A DNA stretch of 64,000 bases, taken from Chinchilla lanigera (lineage: Eukaryota; Chordata; Mammalia; Rodentia; Chinchillidae). This document shows, piece by piece, positions 34,025-46,681 of this stretch. Location: NCBI RefSeq assembly GCF_000276665.1, contig NW_004955446.1:9098818-9162817 (forward strand). The letters are read 5' to 3'. A program made the translations under genes and the position numbers. Position 1 is the first letter of the stretch; each line of letters opens with the position of its first letter. The notes below the pieces were generated by a model. It was not told where the DNA came from. It ran no database searches and saw nothing but the letters and a program-made list of their open reading frames with translations.

Positions 34025-34240
34025 ACAAGGGCTTTGAAGTAAGATGTACCCTGGCTCCACAAACCCTGTGTGATTTTGGGTAAATTACCTGGATTTTTTG
34101 GCCCCTGGCTTTTAATGTGAACAAGAAGGATAATAATACTAATTATGCTGTTCCTGCGAGGGTCCCATGGACAGTGTGTAGAAAGCAGCTGACATAAAAC
34201 TTGGCTCATAGTTTAGTCAATAAGTGTTAATTCATTTGTC
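34025..34240 (+). repeat. MIR SINE, sense, near full length
   Basis: 'gctttgaagtaagatgtacc', 'accctgtgtgattttgggta', 'aattacctggattttttggc', 'ggataataatactaattatg', 'cataaaacttggctcatagt', 'caataagtgttaattc' follow sense MIR. Confidence 0.8.
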
Positions 34241-34344
34241 TCATCACAATGTAAGACCATTGATGGCTTGATTCTTTTTTCCATAAGTTTCCCTCAAGAA
34301 TAAAGTAAAGTGAAATGCAATTTTTAAAAAAACATCAAAATTTA

Positions 34345-34565
34345 ATTCAACTAACATTTCTGAGGTCCTGTAAGATCAGGAACTTGAACATAAATTACCT
34401 AATTCAATTATTATAATAATTCCTTGCCACTGTAGGTATTATTATTCCCAAGTGACAAATATATTAGCTGAGGTTCAGGGATAATTTTGCATGTAGTACG
34501 TAGCAGATCTAGATCTGTATTAGAGACTCAGTTGGATATTCTTTCTACTCTACCTGGCAAACTTT
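34345..34565 (-). repeat. MIR SINE, antisense
   Basis: 'ctaattcaattattataata', 'gtattattattcccaagtga', 'gctgaggttcagggataatt', 'gtagcagatctagatctg' follow antisense MIR. It lies close to a sense MIR, forming an inverted pair of separate insertions. Confidence 0.65.
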
Positions 34566-34984
34566 GCCCCACACCTGCCTGTTTTGAAAAATAACTTGGT
34601 TCTACACCACTGTTTGTACAAGCATACAGATAGCTGTCAATGTACAAAGTGGAGTTAATTTTGTGGGGAATTTATCTTATTCAAATCAGCATAATCATCT
34701 GTTTTCATGAAAACACTTTCATGCAAAATAGTTTATCTATTTCATGAAAATAGTTATATGAAGATCAATGTCTTCTCAAATGTGCAGGGTCCCGCAGGTA
34801 TCATAAAGGGCAAAGCTTGCCAACTACAAGGCAGTAAAGAGCCCTAGAGATTCAGGGAACCCTGAAGGTATCCCCTGTCCAAAGGGGGCTGCTTCTGCTT
34901 AGCTCTGGGCTATGCTAAAGAGTCCAATTGTGGACTTCCTACCGTCAAATCTTTGGTTTCTTTTAGGACAGGAAGAAGTCTAAA

Positions 34985-35110
34985 ATTTTTCGTGAAATTT
35001 TCCAACTTTTAAGCAGTGTGTGTGGACCAAACAAACCACATCTGTGGGCCAGATCTGGCCCGAGGAATTCCAGTGTGCAATCTTGACCTAATTGCCCTTA
35101 ATTCTCCACT
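34985..35110 (+). repeat. hAT/MER-type relic end
   Basis: 'aaccacatctgtgggccaga' followed by 'tctggcccgaggaattcc' resembles the right end of a MER5/Charlie-like element. Short. Confidence 0.5.
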
Positions 35111-37595
35111 AACTTCTCTTGACCTGGTAAATTGTCCGTTGAAATGGCTCAAGGATGTAGTGAATCCTTTAAGGCTGTGTCTTCATAATACCTTCACATT
35201 AAAGGGAATGACTTTTAGTTTTCTAAGTTCAGAAATTTGATTTTCTTATATGCTAGTTAGATTTGGTGCTATCTCTGACACTAAGAATTCATGAACATAA
35301 TTCAAGTAGAGAAGATAACCATACTGGCCTGATCAGTTCATTCCCTCTATATAGTTCTCTCTATACAGTTCAGCTGAATTTAGAAGCTGCTTTAGCATAC
35401 ATGGAGACAGGAACTAGGGACTGAGGGCTTTAAAGCACTTCCCTGTCCTGAGTCTTGAGAATCTTCTCCCTTTTAGGGTTGTCTTAGCAGACGGCTGAAA
35501 TGTTAGGGCACTGCTGGTCTCCAATATATGCAAAATACACTCTTACTAAATCTCTATTTTGTCTTGTTATTTTTGACTCTCAAATTCATGCTTGTGAAAC
35601 ATGGATCACAGTGTCCTGTACCCTAAGGATTCTGATTCAGTTCTTTTGTTGTGAGTCCTGAGGATGTTGTAGTTTATAACAAGTTCCAAAGAAATGCTGC
35701 TGCTGCTTCTACACTCGGAGACAGGAGAACCGCTGGGTTCCACTGTCATCTTCAGCTGGCCATTTTTGCCCCTTCAAGGGGTTATCACTGTTTTCTGTGT
35801 CTCTGCTTTAATATGCTCATAGACGAGTATGGGCATATACTGATCCTGGGCTTGAAATCCCAGGGTCTGGAAAATTGGTAGGTTATTTCTGTTTACCTTT
35901 CTCAAATGTTTGATTTAATTAAAATACTTGACTAATTGCTTCATTTGTCAGAATCAAGATGCCATTGATTGTAAGGCACATCTGGGTTTTAGAGGCATTA
36001 AGAAAGAATCTACATTTTTAGCATCACTACCATTCCATAAATTAAGTCTCAATTTTAGGTGTTTTTTATATGTTTTATATAAACTGGATTATGTTTTTTA
36101 TAAAAATCAACTGAGATGGACACATTTTAAGGAAGGAGTCTAAGATGTCTTCTTTAAACAAAGTTAAGGTGAATTTTAAACATCCTTTTCCAATTCTTAT
36201 TGGGACAGACACTGCTGGGACTGTGACCTATGGCTGACTTTGTCATCTAATTGAAATTTATTATTGTATTCACCTTCTCCTGTACAAATGTGACCCTGCA
36301 ATGCCAAATCCTCACCTCAAAATGAATCTTTTTGTTTTATTGGATTGGTAGACCTATATACTTCTTTTTAAATAGTTGAGTATCAGATTCACTGTGCCCT
36401 TAGCCAGTCAGGAAGGACATTTAGGGTACAAGTTTCTCAGCTGTCCTAATCCTACCTCGTCTTCATGGTATAAATTATTGTTAGTAAAGTAAAAGACTCT
36501 GAAAGTGAGGGTTAATTTCAGCAAGCATCTTCATGAGTATTTACAAGGGTGGCTGAAAAGACAGTAATTCTAAATCTGTTATTCTCCACTTGTAACTCTA
36601 TTACTGGAAAACCTGCTAAGGGTTGTTATATATATATTATTTCTAGAAAAATCACTGAGTAGACTCCCACAGTTATGTAAATATTGTGCCTGTAGTGATC
36701 TCTTTCTCCCTCAAGAATGTGATGGGAAGCTGCCCCTCCTATTGGTACAATTTAAAGAAAGAGAACTGTATTCCAAATTACACAAGAAATTCACAAGTCT
36801 ACTCAGAGCAGAGGCCAAACCCTGCCTTGACTTTGTCTCGGCAGTTAGAGGAAAGGGAACCTATCAGAATGGATCAAAGAGGTTATCTGATTAGATAGTC
36901 AGGAGAAATTGCTGATGCAACAGGTCCCAGATGGGTTAATGCCTCTGAAGTCGGGAAGGTGCACTACCAGCTCAAGAAAAGCCTCTCATGTTGCTAACAT
37001 GGCTGATTTTTGCTGAACAAGTAAGAGTGAATTCAAAGAGCCATGATTTTAGAGCTTAAAGTTGAGCTATCCTAAAAGTTTGAGAGACCTCAACACAGAC
37101 CAGGAGGACTAGTGTTCAACTATGATACCACATGGCAATGTTATAGGTCTTCATGCTAACTGGCCATTCTCTGCCCACCAGTAATAAAGCTATTCTAGAC
37201 TGAATAACCCCTGAAGTGCATGGAAAATTTGGAGGAGGGAGAGTGCTCACAGAGAGAAAGAACCTGGATTTTCTAGTGGAAGGGTATCTCTGGCTCCAGA
37301 AATTGACTGGAGAAACAACGGAGATGTGCCATTGTTTACATCTAAGTATTATACCAGTCTCTGTGGACATAGACTCAAACAAGATCTATTATGACAAGCA
37401 GTTAGTCTCTCCAGAAAATCACTCAAATCTAATTATCCCTGTTCAGCAAACTTGTCTATCATCTATGCATCAAAACCTGAGATTTACAGTGGAATAAAAT
37501 GAGCACAATTTCTACACTTACAGAATTTTTCAAATTCAGTAGAATAGGTATGATAATGAAAGTCTGTAATGTTCAGTTTTTATCTAAGCTTCCCC
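35111..37595. other. 2.5-kb stretch without recognised feature
   Basis: AT-rich unique DNA. Short frames at 35651, 36686, 37116 and 37216 have no domains. Possible weak MER5-like text near 35590-35690. No gene or regulatory site supported. Confidence 0.4.
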
Positions 37596-37599
37596 TTGC

Positions 37600-38720
37600 C
37601 CTGGGTATCAGGAGCACCGCTCTTCACAGATGATAATTGATCTATGATTGGGAGGCCACTTGGGATCTCTCCATAAGAAAAGAAGGAAGAGCCCTTTGGA
37701 CAGAGATGTCAGCATGGACAAAGTCATAGACATGCAGAAAAAGAGGTGACTTTCCATATAGTTTATAATCTATAGTGTGCAAACGGAGAAAAAATAACAT
37801 GGGGAAGGCCTATAAGTAAAAGTCAGAGCCACCTTTTTTTATTTTTTTTTTTTTAATTTTAAAGAATAAAAGAAGGATAACATAATAATAGGGAGGACTT
37901 AGCAAATTACAGACAAAATGGTAGGAAATTATCAATGGTTATCATTTTACATATTATTGTCTACAAAATAGTTTCTCAGGAAAACAAGTAGACAAATAAT
38001 AGTGAGTTACAGACAAAAGAGGTAGGAGATTATCAAGAGTTGTTGTACTATACTTTGGTATCTTCAAAGTGGCTTCTAAAGAAAATAAATAGAGCTATAC
38101 ATGAGTGACCTATTGAAAAATCATTAACTATTCTCAATGGTTGTTGTAGGAAACACATAATAATAAACATACATCCATTTATGAAATAGGATAGGAACAT
38201 TACAAACTTTACACAGTTATGGATAGATTAGTAGGAAAATATCAATGGCTGCTGTAATACGTGGTGGTATCTTCAGAGTGGTTTCTCAGGAAGACAGAGA
38301 TATGCAAGAGGGACCTATTAAGGAGTTACAGCCTAAGGGTTGTCAAAAATAGCATATTACCTCCTCACCAGTGACTCCTTTCACTGAGGTATGATGGCTG
38401 GAAGGAAGGCCAGGATTGAAAAGAAGGACCGAGAGACTTGCACCTGTGTCTAGCAACAGGCTGTTTTCTTGTTCCTCCATAGTCATGATTCAGAGCCACC
38501 TTTTAACAAAGCTCACACTGTAGACTGTTGTGCGTCACTGAAGAGGTATAAATGTGGTTTGCTGTGCTGTTCATTTTTGAGAAATCACTTGGGTAACCTC
38601 AGCTGTGTAGGGGTGAGACAAAAAGATCAGTAAAGCCACTGGAAGCCAGAAAAATAAGTTGAAAGAGTGCTGAGATGTTATAAGCATGACATTTTAAAGG
38701 AAAACTGGAATCGTCTCGAT
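37600..38720 (-). repeat. L2 LINE fragment, antisense, split by L1
   Basis: Left part 37600-37822 ('gaagagccctttggacagag', 'acaaagtcatagacatgcag') and right part 38505-38720 ('gccactggaagccagaaaaa', 'gagtgctgagatgttataag') are consecutive in antisense L2. The L1 at 37838-38489 separates them. Confidence 0.6.
37823..38504 (-). mobile_element. 5'-truncated L1 3' end, antisense, with 15-bp TSD
   Basis: Perfect 15-bp TSD tcagagccacctttt at 37823-37837 and 38490-38504. The reversed poly(A) tail is at 37838-37860. The reverse complement matches the L1 3'-UTRs at 44390-44540 and 52240-52400 (ttttcctgag..., ctttgaagatatca, tcctaccattttgtctgtaa). The UTR block recurs about three times in tandem (near 37900, 38005 and 38225). 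No ORF2 is retained. Confidence 0.9.
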
Positions 38721-40436
38721 ATGCTGAGTGTTATAAAAAATAAAGGTATACACCCTGCCTTTGAGAAGGTTGAAATAAAATACAAGTAACACAGAGCACA
38801 GGGGTTTCTTATATTGTAATTAGTTAGCCAGTGTAGTTGTCAGTGTTGTTAATGTAGTTCCAAGGGCTGCAGGCAGCACACAGTCATGTGAGTTACTACC
38901 ATGGACTGTCCTTGAAGGATGCTGCTGGGAGGAAAACAGGACATGTTTACCATAGTCAAAAAAGAGATAAGACAATAAGAACAATACCTTAAAATATAAA
39001 AAGCTTCAAAACATTCAGATGTCTTTTGTAAAACAGTGCTACTATGTTAAGAATGTCAGTTTCGAAAAACACCTTAACAATGTCTGTACTTTTAAAATGC
39101 CACTACCACAAAAGACCCAGAGTTACTCACAAAACTCAGGCACCAGCTTTTGTGCATGAGCATGGGACATCCTATTCTATGAACAGAACTCCTACTGCCT
39201 CATTATATGCACATCTCTTCTTTTGTTACAGTTTTAGTAGATACATAAACAAGTACATGACTTGTGGTAAAATGGTGATTCTCATTTTATAACCAAAGAG
39301 GGTGAATATTACAGCTTGTGAGCCTTCATGACTGTAAAAATTGAAGTGTGAGTCACAGGGTCTGACCCAGGTATAGAGATGTGTTATTGTTTGTGTGATT
39401 AGCTGAATATCCTGGGTTTACCTTATTATAATTTGCTTGCTTAGTAACAGAATGGATCTTTACTGGTAGATCAAGGTTCTAAATTCTGCCCCTACTTTGA
39501 CGAATAATGAGTTTTGTCTTTTGGGGAAGACTTCTTAATGGTTTGCTTTGAGGATTTCTGTCTGTAAATAACAGGTTAGATCAAACCCCATCAATATTGA
39601 GAAATTAGTGGTTGTGCACTGTGGAAAAGATTGTTCATGGTGGCCAAATATCCTTACCAGATCTGTTCATTTAGTAAACAGTATCATTAAGGTTGCTAAG
39701 TGAAACTTCATTATCCTGGGTAGCATCTGCTTAGTTAAAGGATTCCATTCCTCAGACTCCCTCAGAGATAGGGATATGGAATGAAATGTTAAGCAAAAGG
39801 AACTCCTGCCAAGGACACTAACTTTTACCCTCATTCTTCTAGTATCGACTCGAGAGTGTTCAGGGATGGTGAACTTTTTAGAGCGTTCAAGGACACAAAC
39901 AGCCCACTGCCACACATGTGCCATAGGTTTACCACCACTGGTTTATATGACAGCTGGCAAATCAAAGGAGCTCTCGTAACCTGAATGACCTCAAGAATAG
40001 AAGACATATGTTAAAGATGGTGGAGCAGAACTATAGAAATCTAGCTCCCTGCTAAATGTGGCATCTTTATTCCAGCCTTGGCTTGGATTTTTTAATATAA
40101 GACTCAAACCTCTATCTTACTGAATCGCCTACTTGCTGCCTAATTCACTTTCTGACTGATATATGGGTATCAGTGTATATAATTTTCCATCACTAGATTA
40201 TCTCCTTGCAATATTGGAGACAATAGCTTAATAACTAGCTTGAAAACTTCTTAGTGCTATTATAATTTCAGCATAACTCACCAGATTGTTAATGTCAGTT
40301 AGTTGAAGGATATATGGAAACTCAGCTACAAAATGTGAACTGCTAGTATTTAGTACAAATGGGGAAGAGAAGGGTGAGGGAAATTTATTAATCAAGGAAA
40401 CTATAGAATTTTTTATATAGGAAGTTGGAAAAAAAC
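38721..40436. other. Mostly unassigned; weak MIR at about 39450-39600
   Basis: The text near 39450-39600 (ggttctaaattctgccccta ... gatttctgtctgtaaataac) could be a decayed sense MIR. Frames at 39044 (+) and 39667 (-) have no recognisable domain. Confidence 0.35.
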
Positions 40437-40440
40437 CAAA

Positions 40441-40466
40441 ACTAAATAAATAAATAAATAAATGAA
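40441..40466. repeat. (TAAA)n microsatellite
   Basis: Short AAAT/TAAA run. Confidence 0.85.
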
Positions 40467-42235
40467 TACTGGAAGTTAGGAATTTGGAAGACAAAAAGTG
40501 TTGATCTGCAGTTAGCAGCAAGTCCACATTTGAAAATAAGGTGGAAATCCCTATTTTTTTTCGTGCACCTGTACTTTGATCTTCTTGTCTGTCATTGCAA
40601 TATGATTATGAGGATAACTCAGTCATTCTCAGCCTGAGTTGTTTTTGTGATTTAATTTTCTGGGAATGGAAGGGAATCATTAAAGGATATCATTAAAAGG
40701 AGAGACACAAGCTTTGTAATTGACCTTCCTTAAAGTAGCTCATCTGGAAGGTTTATCAGTAAACATTTATCAATGTATTTGGCTTTTAGGCAAATTCCTC
40801 TCTACTTTTCTTTAAGCAAAAATGAAAAAGAGCCACACTAGTGCTCATAGGTTGCTTCTATGTATGCTTTATGGAAGAAAAATAATGTTTAAGAAAAAAG
40901 TTATCTACTAAGATAATTCTATGATTTATTTTCCACTTTTGCTTCAGTGAGTCTCTTCCTCCAAAGGCATGGTGCTTTTCCATGGTTTTGTTACATTGTG
41001 ATTTGATTCTACATAGATTTAGAGAACAGAGGTAGTGGGAAGAATGGGATATTCATTAAATCTAGTGAACAGAGGTTTGAAAAATCTATTATAGCTCTGC
41101 AGGTGTGATGAAGTCAGCTCCAGTTTGAAATTTTATATTATATTTTTTTAGAGTTCAGGAACTACTTTCAGGAAGACAAACACTCCTGTGGTTTAAGTAA
41201 AAGTCCTAACATGACATATCACCTGCCAAAACACATTACCCGAGCAGTCTTGCAAGGCTGTGTTTTCCACTCATCAGAACTGCTTCATTTTCACGTACCT
41301 GTTTCCTGATTTGGTTGGTTCTGCTTGTTGCCTTAAACATGTCAATAGCACAGGTTCTTTGCCGGGTTCATGTTGAGTTTTAGAAAGAGAAAATGGTTTT
41401 GTAAAAAAAAATTATTTTGAAGTTTCGCCTTACATTAACCAAAGCTTTCTTCTCATTAATAATCACCTCTGGGGCTACTCCTCAGTGAATTTAAAGGGCA
41501 AAATTTGACATTGTAGTTAGACTAATAGCAAAGCACATTATACATCCTCATGCAGTCGCTTTCATGCTTGGTAAAATGTCCTCCTGGATGCATTTCTTCT
41601 ACATTAGTATACTGATGACTTCATCCCCCATTTAATGTTTCCCATGAGGCTTTAGACTATGGATACTGTTTCAACTAGAACTCTATGAGGATTTATTTTG
41701 TCTGTAGGTCCAATATGTGAACACTCTCGTTTTGGCATTATTCTCAGCTTTCATCCACAGAGGGACAGCACCAATATTAAAATTCTGGTGCTATCTGTTT
41801 CTCAGTTATGCATCCAAAAAGAAAGTATTTCTCGCTAGTAAATTCCACACAGCTAATAGTATAACCCTTCCTCTGAACCAATCAATAGCAGTGGTTCCAT
41901 CTGACTATAAAGAGGCTCTACATAGAAAATCAGGATGTTCTTAAAAGGAAGGAAAAATACGAGGCACCCATAAAAACCAATTGTCCACTAGAAATAAATA
42001 CGGTGATCTGTTTTAATGTGGTAGCAGCATATCATTATATATAACTAAGTGATCACAGTTAGCTAATAGATTCTGAAGTCTTACTGTCCCCTTGAACTTT
42101 GCCAGTAATGCTATATTTATAGCACAAAGTGACTGCCAGGGAAAATAGTAGCAAGACTGAAAAGAAATCCCATTCCACTAATTAACAAATGAATCATAGC
42201 CATGCCCTCTATTCACAATTTAGTTCTTCATTCTT
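40467..42235. other. 1.7-kb stretch without recognised feature
   Basis: AT-rich unique DNA, no gene, repeat or regulatory site that I can support. The open frame at 41717-41944 (+) has no domain. Confidence 0.4.
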
Positions 42236-42239
42236 AGTT

Positions 42240-42430
42240 TCCCTACCCCCTCCTGTTTGGCAGTTCTTTCTGTAGGTACCTGTACCACCAAATCCCACAA
42301 ATTCCCTCTCTCCTTTGAAAGAAAAGGCTACATGTTCTCACCCCCTTAAATTCTCCCAGGCTAACCAGCACAGCACTTTGCACATTGTAAAAGATTAAGA
42401 ATACTTGTGCAATGAATAAAGAACACTGAA
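42240..42430 (+). repeat. L2 3' end, sense
   Basis: 'ttctcccaggctaaccagca', 'cacagcactttgcacattgt', 'aatacttgtgcaatgaataa' follow the L2 3' terminal pattern. Confidence 0.55.
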
Positions 42431-43085
42431 GGGAAATGAGAAGACCATCTGTCCTCATCCAGAATGAATTGAGAACCCCTAAAATAGCCTATTCATTAGC
42501 TCAGCCTGAATTTTGCTTTGGCTTCTTTTTCAGAAAACTTCTTGTTTTAAGAAAGAATATTATTATAATTGTTTCATACTTGTTAATCTGTTATTGTCAT
42601 CCTTAGCCAATTATCAAAGTGGCCTGAACTAATGTTATCAACAGTTGAATATTTTATATGAGTGAAGTGAAGAAAACAATTTCTTTTCATTTTTTCCTGG
42701 TAGGGTAATACTAGGTGAAGGCAAGAGCAGACTTGAAGTGATAACCAGAAGAAAGTAGTTACCACTGCCAATCAGGTAGTCAGAAACAAAGAAAGGGTAC
42801 AAAAGAAATGTTCAAAGTAAGTTTTCTTGGCACACTTAGCTATTTATCTTGTTTCTGGAAGAACTATAGCTCCACTGTTACCTAAATTTGTCCATCGGTC
42901 ATTTAATAAGTATAATATTCCCAGTGCAAAAGAAGCATCAATTACTGTGATAAATAATATACTTTGTAAAAAAATACTAAAATGCAAGAAAAAGTATTTT
43001 TTGAGTTTGATTATGTTTTGTTCTATTCTTTTTAGGTAAGAATTAGCATCTAAGAACACCTGATTGTGGAATTGTTAGTAAATAT
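42431..43085. other. Unassigned AT-rich sequence
   Basis: Nothing recognised. Confidence 0.4.
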
Positions 43086-43086
43086 T

Positions 43087-43273
43087 TTCCATCGTAATTC
43101 ATTTCTTTAATTTTGTCTTTTTGAGACAGGGTCTCACTATGCAGTTCAGGCTGGCCTTGAGCTCATTTTGTAGCCCAGGCTGGTCTCGAACTTGCAAGGA
43201 TCCTCCTGCTTCAACCTCCCGAGTGCTGGGATTATAAGCAGCGTGCGCCACCACACCCAGTTCCATTGTAATT
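43087..43273 (-). mobile_element. B1 SINE, antisense, with TSD
   Basis: ttccatcgtaatt (43087) and ttccattgtaatt (43261), one mismatch, flank a reversed B1 with 'gagacagggtctcactatgc', 'ctggtctcgaacttgcaagg', 'gagtgctgggattataagca' and 'gcgccaccacacccag'. Well preserved. Confidence 0.93.
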
Positions 43274-43594
43274 TAATTGTAATTTAATAAGCATAAAAGT
43301 GGAAAAATAATTCTTTCCTTTGTCATATAAGATAGTTCAATGCTGCATGAACAGCTAATCGCAAAAGGCCACTCATTTCCTGTAAAATTTGGTGGCAATA
43401 TACAGTATAAACAAAGTACAGTATAAACAAAACTGCCTTCAGAACGAGTATTTTTCTCTGATATGTTGTAGCACATTGCCCTTTGACTTAAATCTGCAGA
43501 GATCCCAGCTATCTGAAAAAATAGTACTTTTTTTTTCCAGAATCACAGATCCTGACAGGCATCAATGACTTTTATCACCCTCTTGACTCCTTGT
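43274..43594. other. Unassigned; small tandem duplications
   Basis: A 16-bp tandem pair (tacagtataaacaaag) lies at 43401-43432 and a 12-bp pair (attgtaatttaa) at 43265-43288. No gene or repeat family recognised. Confidence 0.5.
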
Positions 43595-44540
43595 CTTAAA
43601 AAAGAATCTTGTACCACAATTTTTTTATCCATTCCTCAGTGGATGAATGTTCCGGCTGCTTCCACAATTTAGCTATTACAAATTTTACTGTTATAAACAT
43701 GGGTGCACATATATTGCTGTGATATGATATTTTCAGCTCTTCTGGGAAAATACCCAGAAGGGGAATAGGTGGGTTGAATGGAACCTCTAGACCTAGTTTA
43801 CTGAGGAATCTCCAAACTGATTTCCACAGTGGTTTCACCAGTCTGCATTCCCAGCAGCAGTGAAGAAGGGTTCCTATTTCTCCACAGCCTCACCAGCATT
43901 TGTTTCTGGGTGATTTCTTAATGATAACCATTCTTACTGGGGTGAGATGAAATCTCAGTGTTGTTTTAATTTGCATGTCTCGAATGCAAAAAGCATTCAT
44001 ATGCTTTATTCGATCTCAGCCATAAAGAAAGATAAACTCGAGGCTTTTACAGGTAAATGGTCACAACTAGAGACCATACCCATAAGTGAAATAAACCAGA
44101 CCTCCATGTATAAGCAACGTATCGTCTCACTAGTGTAAGAATCTGAAAGAGTGAATAAAAATTAGGAGGTATGCTAGACATTGTGAAATGAAAAGAAAAT
44201 GCTCAAAAGAAAAGAGAAACTGGGGTGAGGGAAAAGAGAAAAGAAAGAAGGGAAAATTAGGTAGGCATGTATATCCAGCATAGCTAACATAGATATACTA
44301 CTGACTTCTATCGCTTTACTGAAGGGAACAGTTAATGGTTACTTATTTGATCAATCTTGCATGTCTCTATTTGTTTTCCTGAGCAAGCACTTTGAAGATA
44401 TCAATATGTAATACAACAACCATTGTTAATTTTCTAGCACTTTGTCTGTAACTCCGTATTGTTTGTATTGTTCTTATGCTGTTTTATAAGTGGATGTCTG
44501 TTTGTTAATGTTTTCCTTCTTTCATTTTTAAAATAAATTT
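43595..44540 (+). mobile_element. L1 3' end with 5' inversion
   Basis: 43595-43990 reads as antisense L1 ORF2/3' region ('atccattcctcagtggatga', 'gggaaaatacccagaagggg', 'accattcttactggggtgag'). From about 43991 it switches to sense L1 ('ataaagaaagataaactcga', 'aatggtcacaactagagacc') through the 3'-UTR and A-rich end. The two parts are oppositely oriented pieces, the mark of twin priming. Flanks aaaaaagaatcttg and taaaaaatcttgg suggest a degraded TSD. Confidence 0.8.
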
Positions 44541-44579
44541 TAAAAAATCTTGGTCTCAGAGCACTAGAATCAAATGGTG

Positions 44580-46200
44580 ATATTTAATGTTCCCTCATTC
44601 CTGCTTATGTCTCCATTCTTAGACTCAAAGTTTTCTATAAGCCCTAGCTTTTAAGATTTCTGCTTCAGCAATCATTTTGTGTACTATTCAGGTTCCACCA
44701 GCTCTTTATTTAAACCATCTGTCATCTCAGGCTTGGTTACACTGCAATTGAATTCTAGGTTATAAATGGATTTCCACAGCATTTTTCAGGTGGCATGCCA
44801 TTGTTTTCTTATACTGATGACATCTTGATAGCTGTTCATGATATATTTCTCTTTGTAGAAGTTCATTACTGATGATTGCATTTAATGATCATTTGTCTTA
44901 GTCTTTATCTAGATCTTAATTCTGAAAACACTTTTTATTCATGGGTAATTTTATGTACTCCATTTTCTCTGTGTTTCCTTTCTGGAACTCCTATTAGTTG
45001 AATATTAAATATTCAAAATCTAGTCAGTAGATCAGAATCCTTTAGTTTCTTAATGTTTTCCTCCTCATCTCCTTTCATTTTTTATTCTACTTTCAAGAAA
45101 ATTGTTCAAACTATCTGCCAACATTTCTACTAAAATTTTTATTTTGGCCATGATTTTTTAAATTTTATTTTTGGTTTTTTGAGACAAGGTCTTGCTATGC
45201 AGTTCAGGCTGGTCTTGAACTCACTAACCCAAGCTGGCCTCAAACTCATGGAGATCCTTCTGCCTCAGCTTCCTCAGCTTTGGGATTATGGACATGTACC
45301 ACTGTGGCTGGCTGGCTATGATTTTTAAAATTCAACACACCCTCTTTTTTGGTTACTTTTCTATAGCATCTATTCTTATGTCAGGAATAGCTTAACTTTG
45401 TAAGGGCATAAATTAAATGTCCTTTTGAGGTTTTCCTTTGTCTCTCAGTTTCCTTTGAATTTCTTTGTTCAGTAAATGCTGCTGCTTATTGTATCTCGTC
45501 TTCTTTATTCTGAAGAATTTCCTCAGGAAGCTACTAATTCACATTTAAGGGGTGATCCACAAACAAATAGCAAAATAACAACAGTGATGGCCAAATACAC
45601 CTGAAAGATTCTTAGAACATTAATAGGACTTGTTAACTGCAGGGTTTCACAGTTGTTGGAATAGGTGTTCCACTGTCTTACTTTTGGGAAAGTTTCCCCA
45701 GTCATTATCAAAGGATTTGCTAATTGCTACCTGGGCAACTTTCATCTGGAGCATTTATATAACTGCTAATGTTAGCAAGCATCACATATAAGAAAGTTGA
45801 GTATCATATTAAGAACTCCTTAGCCTGTCAGATAAACTCCTATTTATTAAGATGGAGCCTTCTTTTTTTGCCACAGTGCCTAAAGTCCTCAGTTTGAATT
45901 CTCTCTGGTTGATTTCCTGCCTCCACCAGGGGAAGGAAGTCGTTGGGATCCAAAAGCTCCATAAAATTTTCATATACTTTCAGCCCTTCTTTGAACTCCT
46001 GCCTTAGCATATGCTGCCTCCAAGTGCTAAATCTCTCTGTGTTTGCCTGAGCATATTAGTTAGTTGACTTCCTCTTGGAATTTACTCTATTACTATTTCC
46101 TCTATTGTACTAATGTAGTTTCTACCCCTTTATTTTCTCATTTTCTCATTTAAGAGAATCCTGAAATATCTCCTCTGATCTGTACTCCCCTGTCATTTAT
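44580..46200 (-). repeat. Old L1/HAL1-like remnant, antisense
   Basis: 'ttctgcttcagcaatcattt', 'tctggaactcctattagttg' and 'tttcttaatgttttcctcct' resemble antisense L1M/HAL1 3' sequence. Strongly diverged, interrupted by a B1. The right half is less certain. Confidence 0.5.
45146..45330 (-). mobile_element. B1 SINE, antisense, with TSD
   Basis: ggccatgattttttaaa (45146) and ggctatgatttttaaaa (45314) flank a reversed B1 ('gagacaaggtcttgctatgc', 'gcctcaaactcatggagatc', 'tttgggattatggacatgta'). Confidence 0.9.
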
Positions 46201-46495
46201 CCCTTTGTGGGTATGCACTTTTACTTATTTATTGTCACTTTGGTGAGGAATGAGAAAAAGAAAAGAAAGTGTACACATATGGCTTCACTTTTTTCACTGA
46301 AAACCTTTTACTGCAAAGCCCGGGAAACTATGATTGAGGAAGGAGATGGCTTGGAAGAGCACCTCATGATAGAAAGAGGTCAAATAGGATCAGTTTTGTC
46401 AATGATCAGTGAAATGCTCCCGCTGCTGCTGCTGCTGCTAATGATGACAATGACGACGCCGACCATGATGATAATGGCTAACATTTGTGGATAGT
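46201..46495. other. Unassigned; trinucleotide run
   Basis: CTG units at about 46422-46439 pass into ATG/ACG-type units up to 46475. A 95-codon frame (46207-46494, +) reads through this run and is not supported as coding. Confidence 0.5.
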
Positions 46496-46499
46496 TGAC

Positions 46500-46650
46500 A
46501 AAGTACTTGGTACTTTGCTCACTTCTTCACATGGCTTACTTATTTTTATCCTTTTGAGAACATTTGAAAGTAGATAATGAGGTGGAAAGGGGTGATATGA
46601 TTTATCTAAGTTACTAACTAGCTGGCAGGCCATTTTCACAATTGCCATAC
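46500..46650 (-). repeat. MIR SINE, antisense
   Basis: 'acttggtactttgctcactt', 'gaaagtagataatgaggtgg', 'tttatctaagttactaacta', 'gctggcaggcc' follow antisense MIR. Confidence 0.6.
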
Positions 46651-46681
46651 ACCTTGCCTCTCATAAATTGCTTAAACAAGA

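Noticed and set aside
46419..46475. Coding trinucleotide repeat (poly-Leu)
   Set aside because: The repeat is short and impure, and the frame around it lacks coding support.
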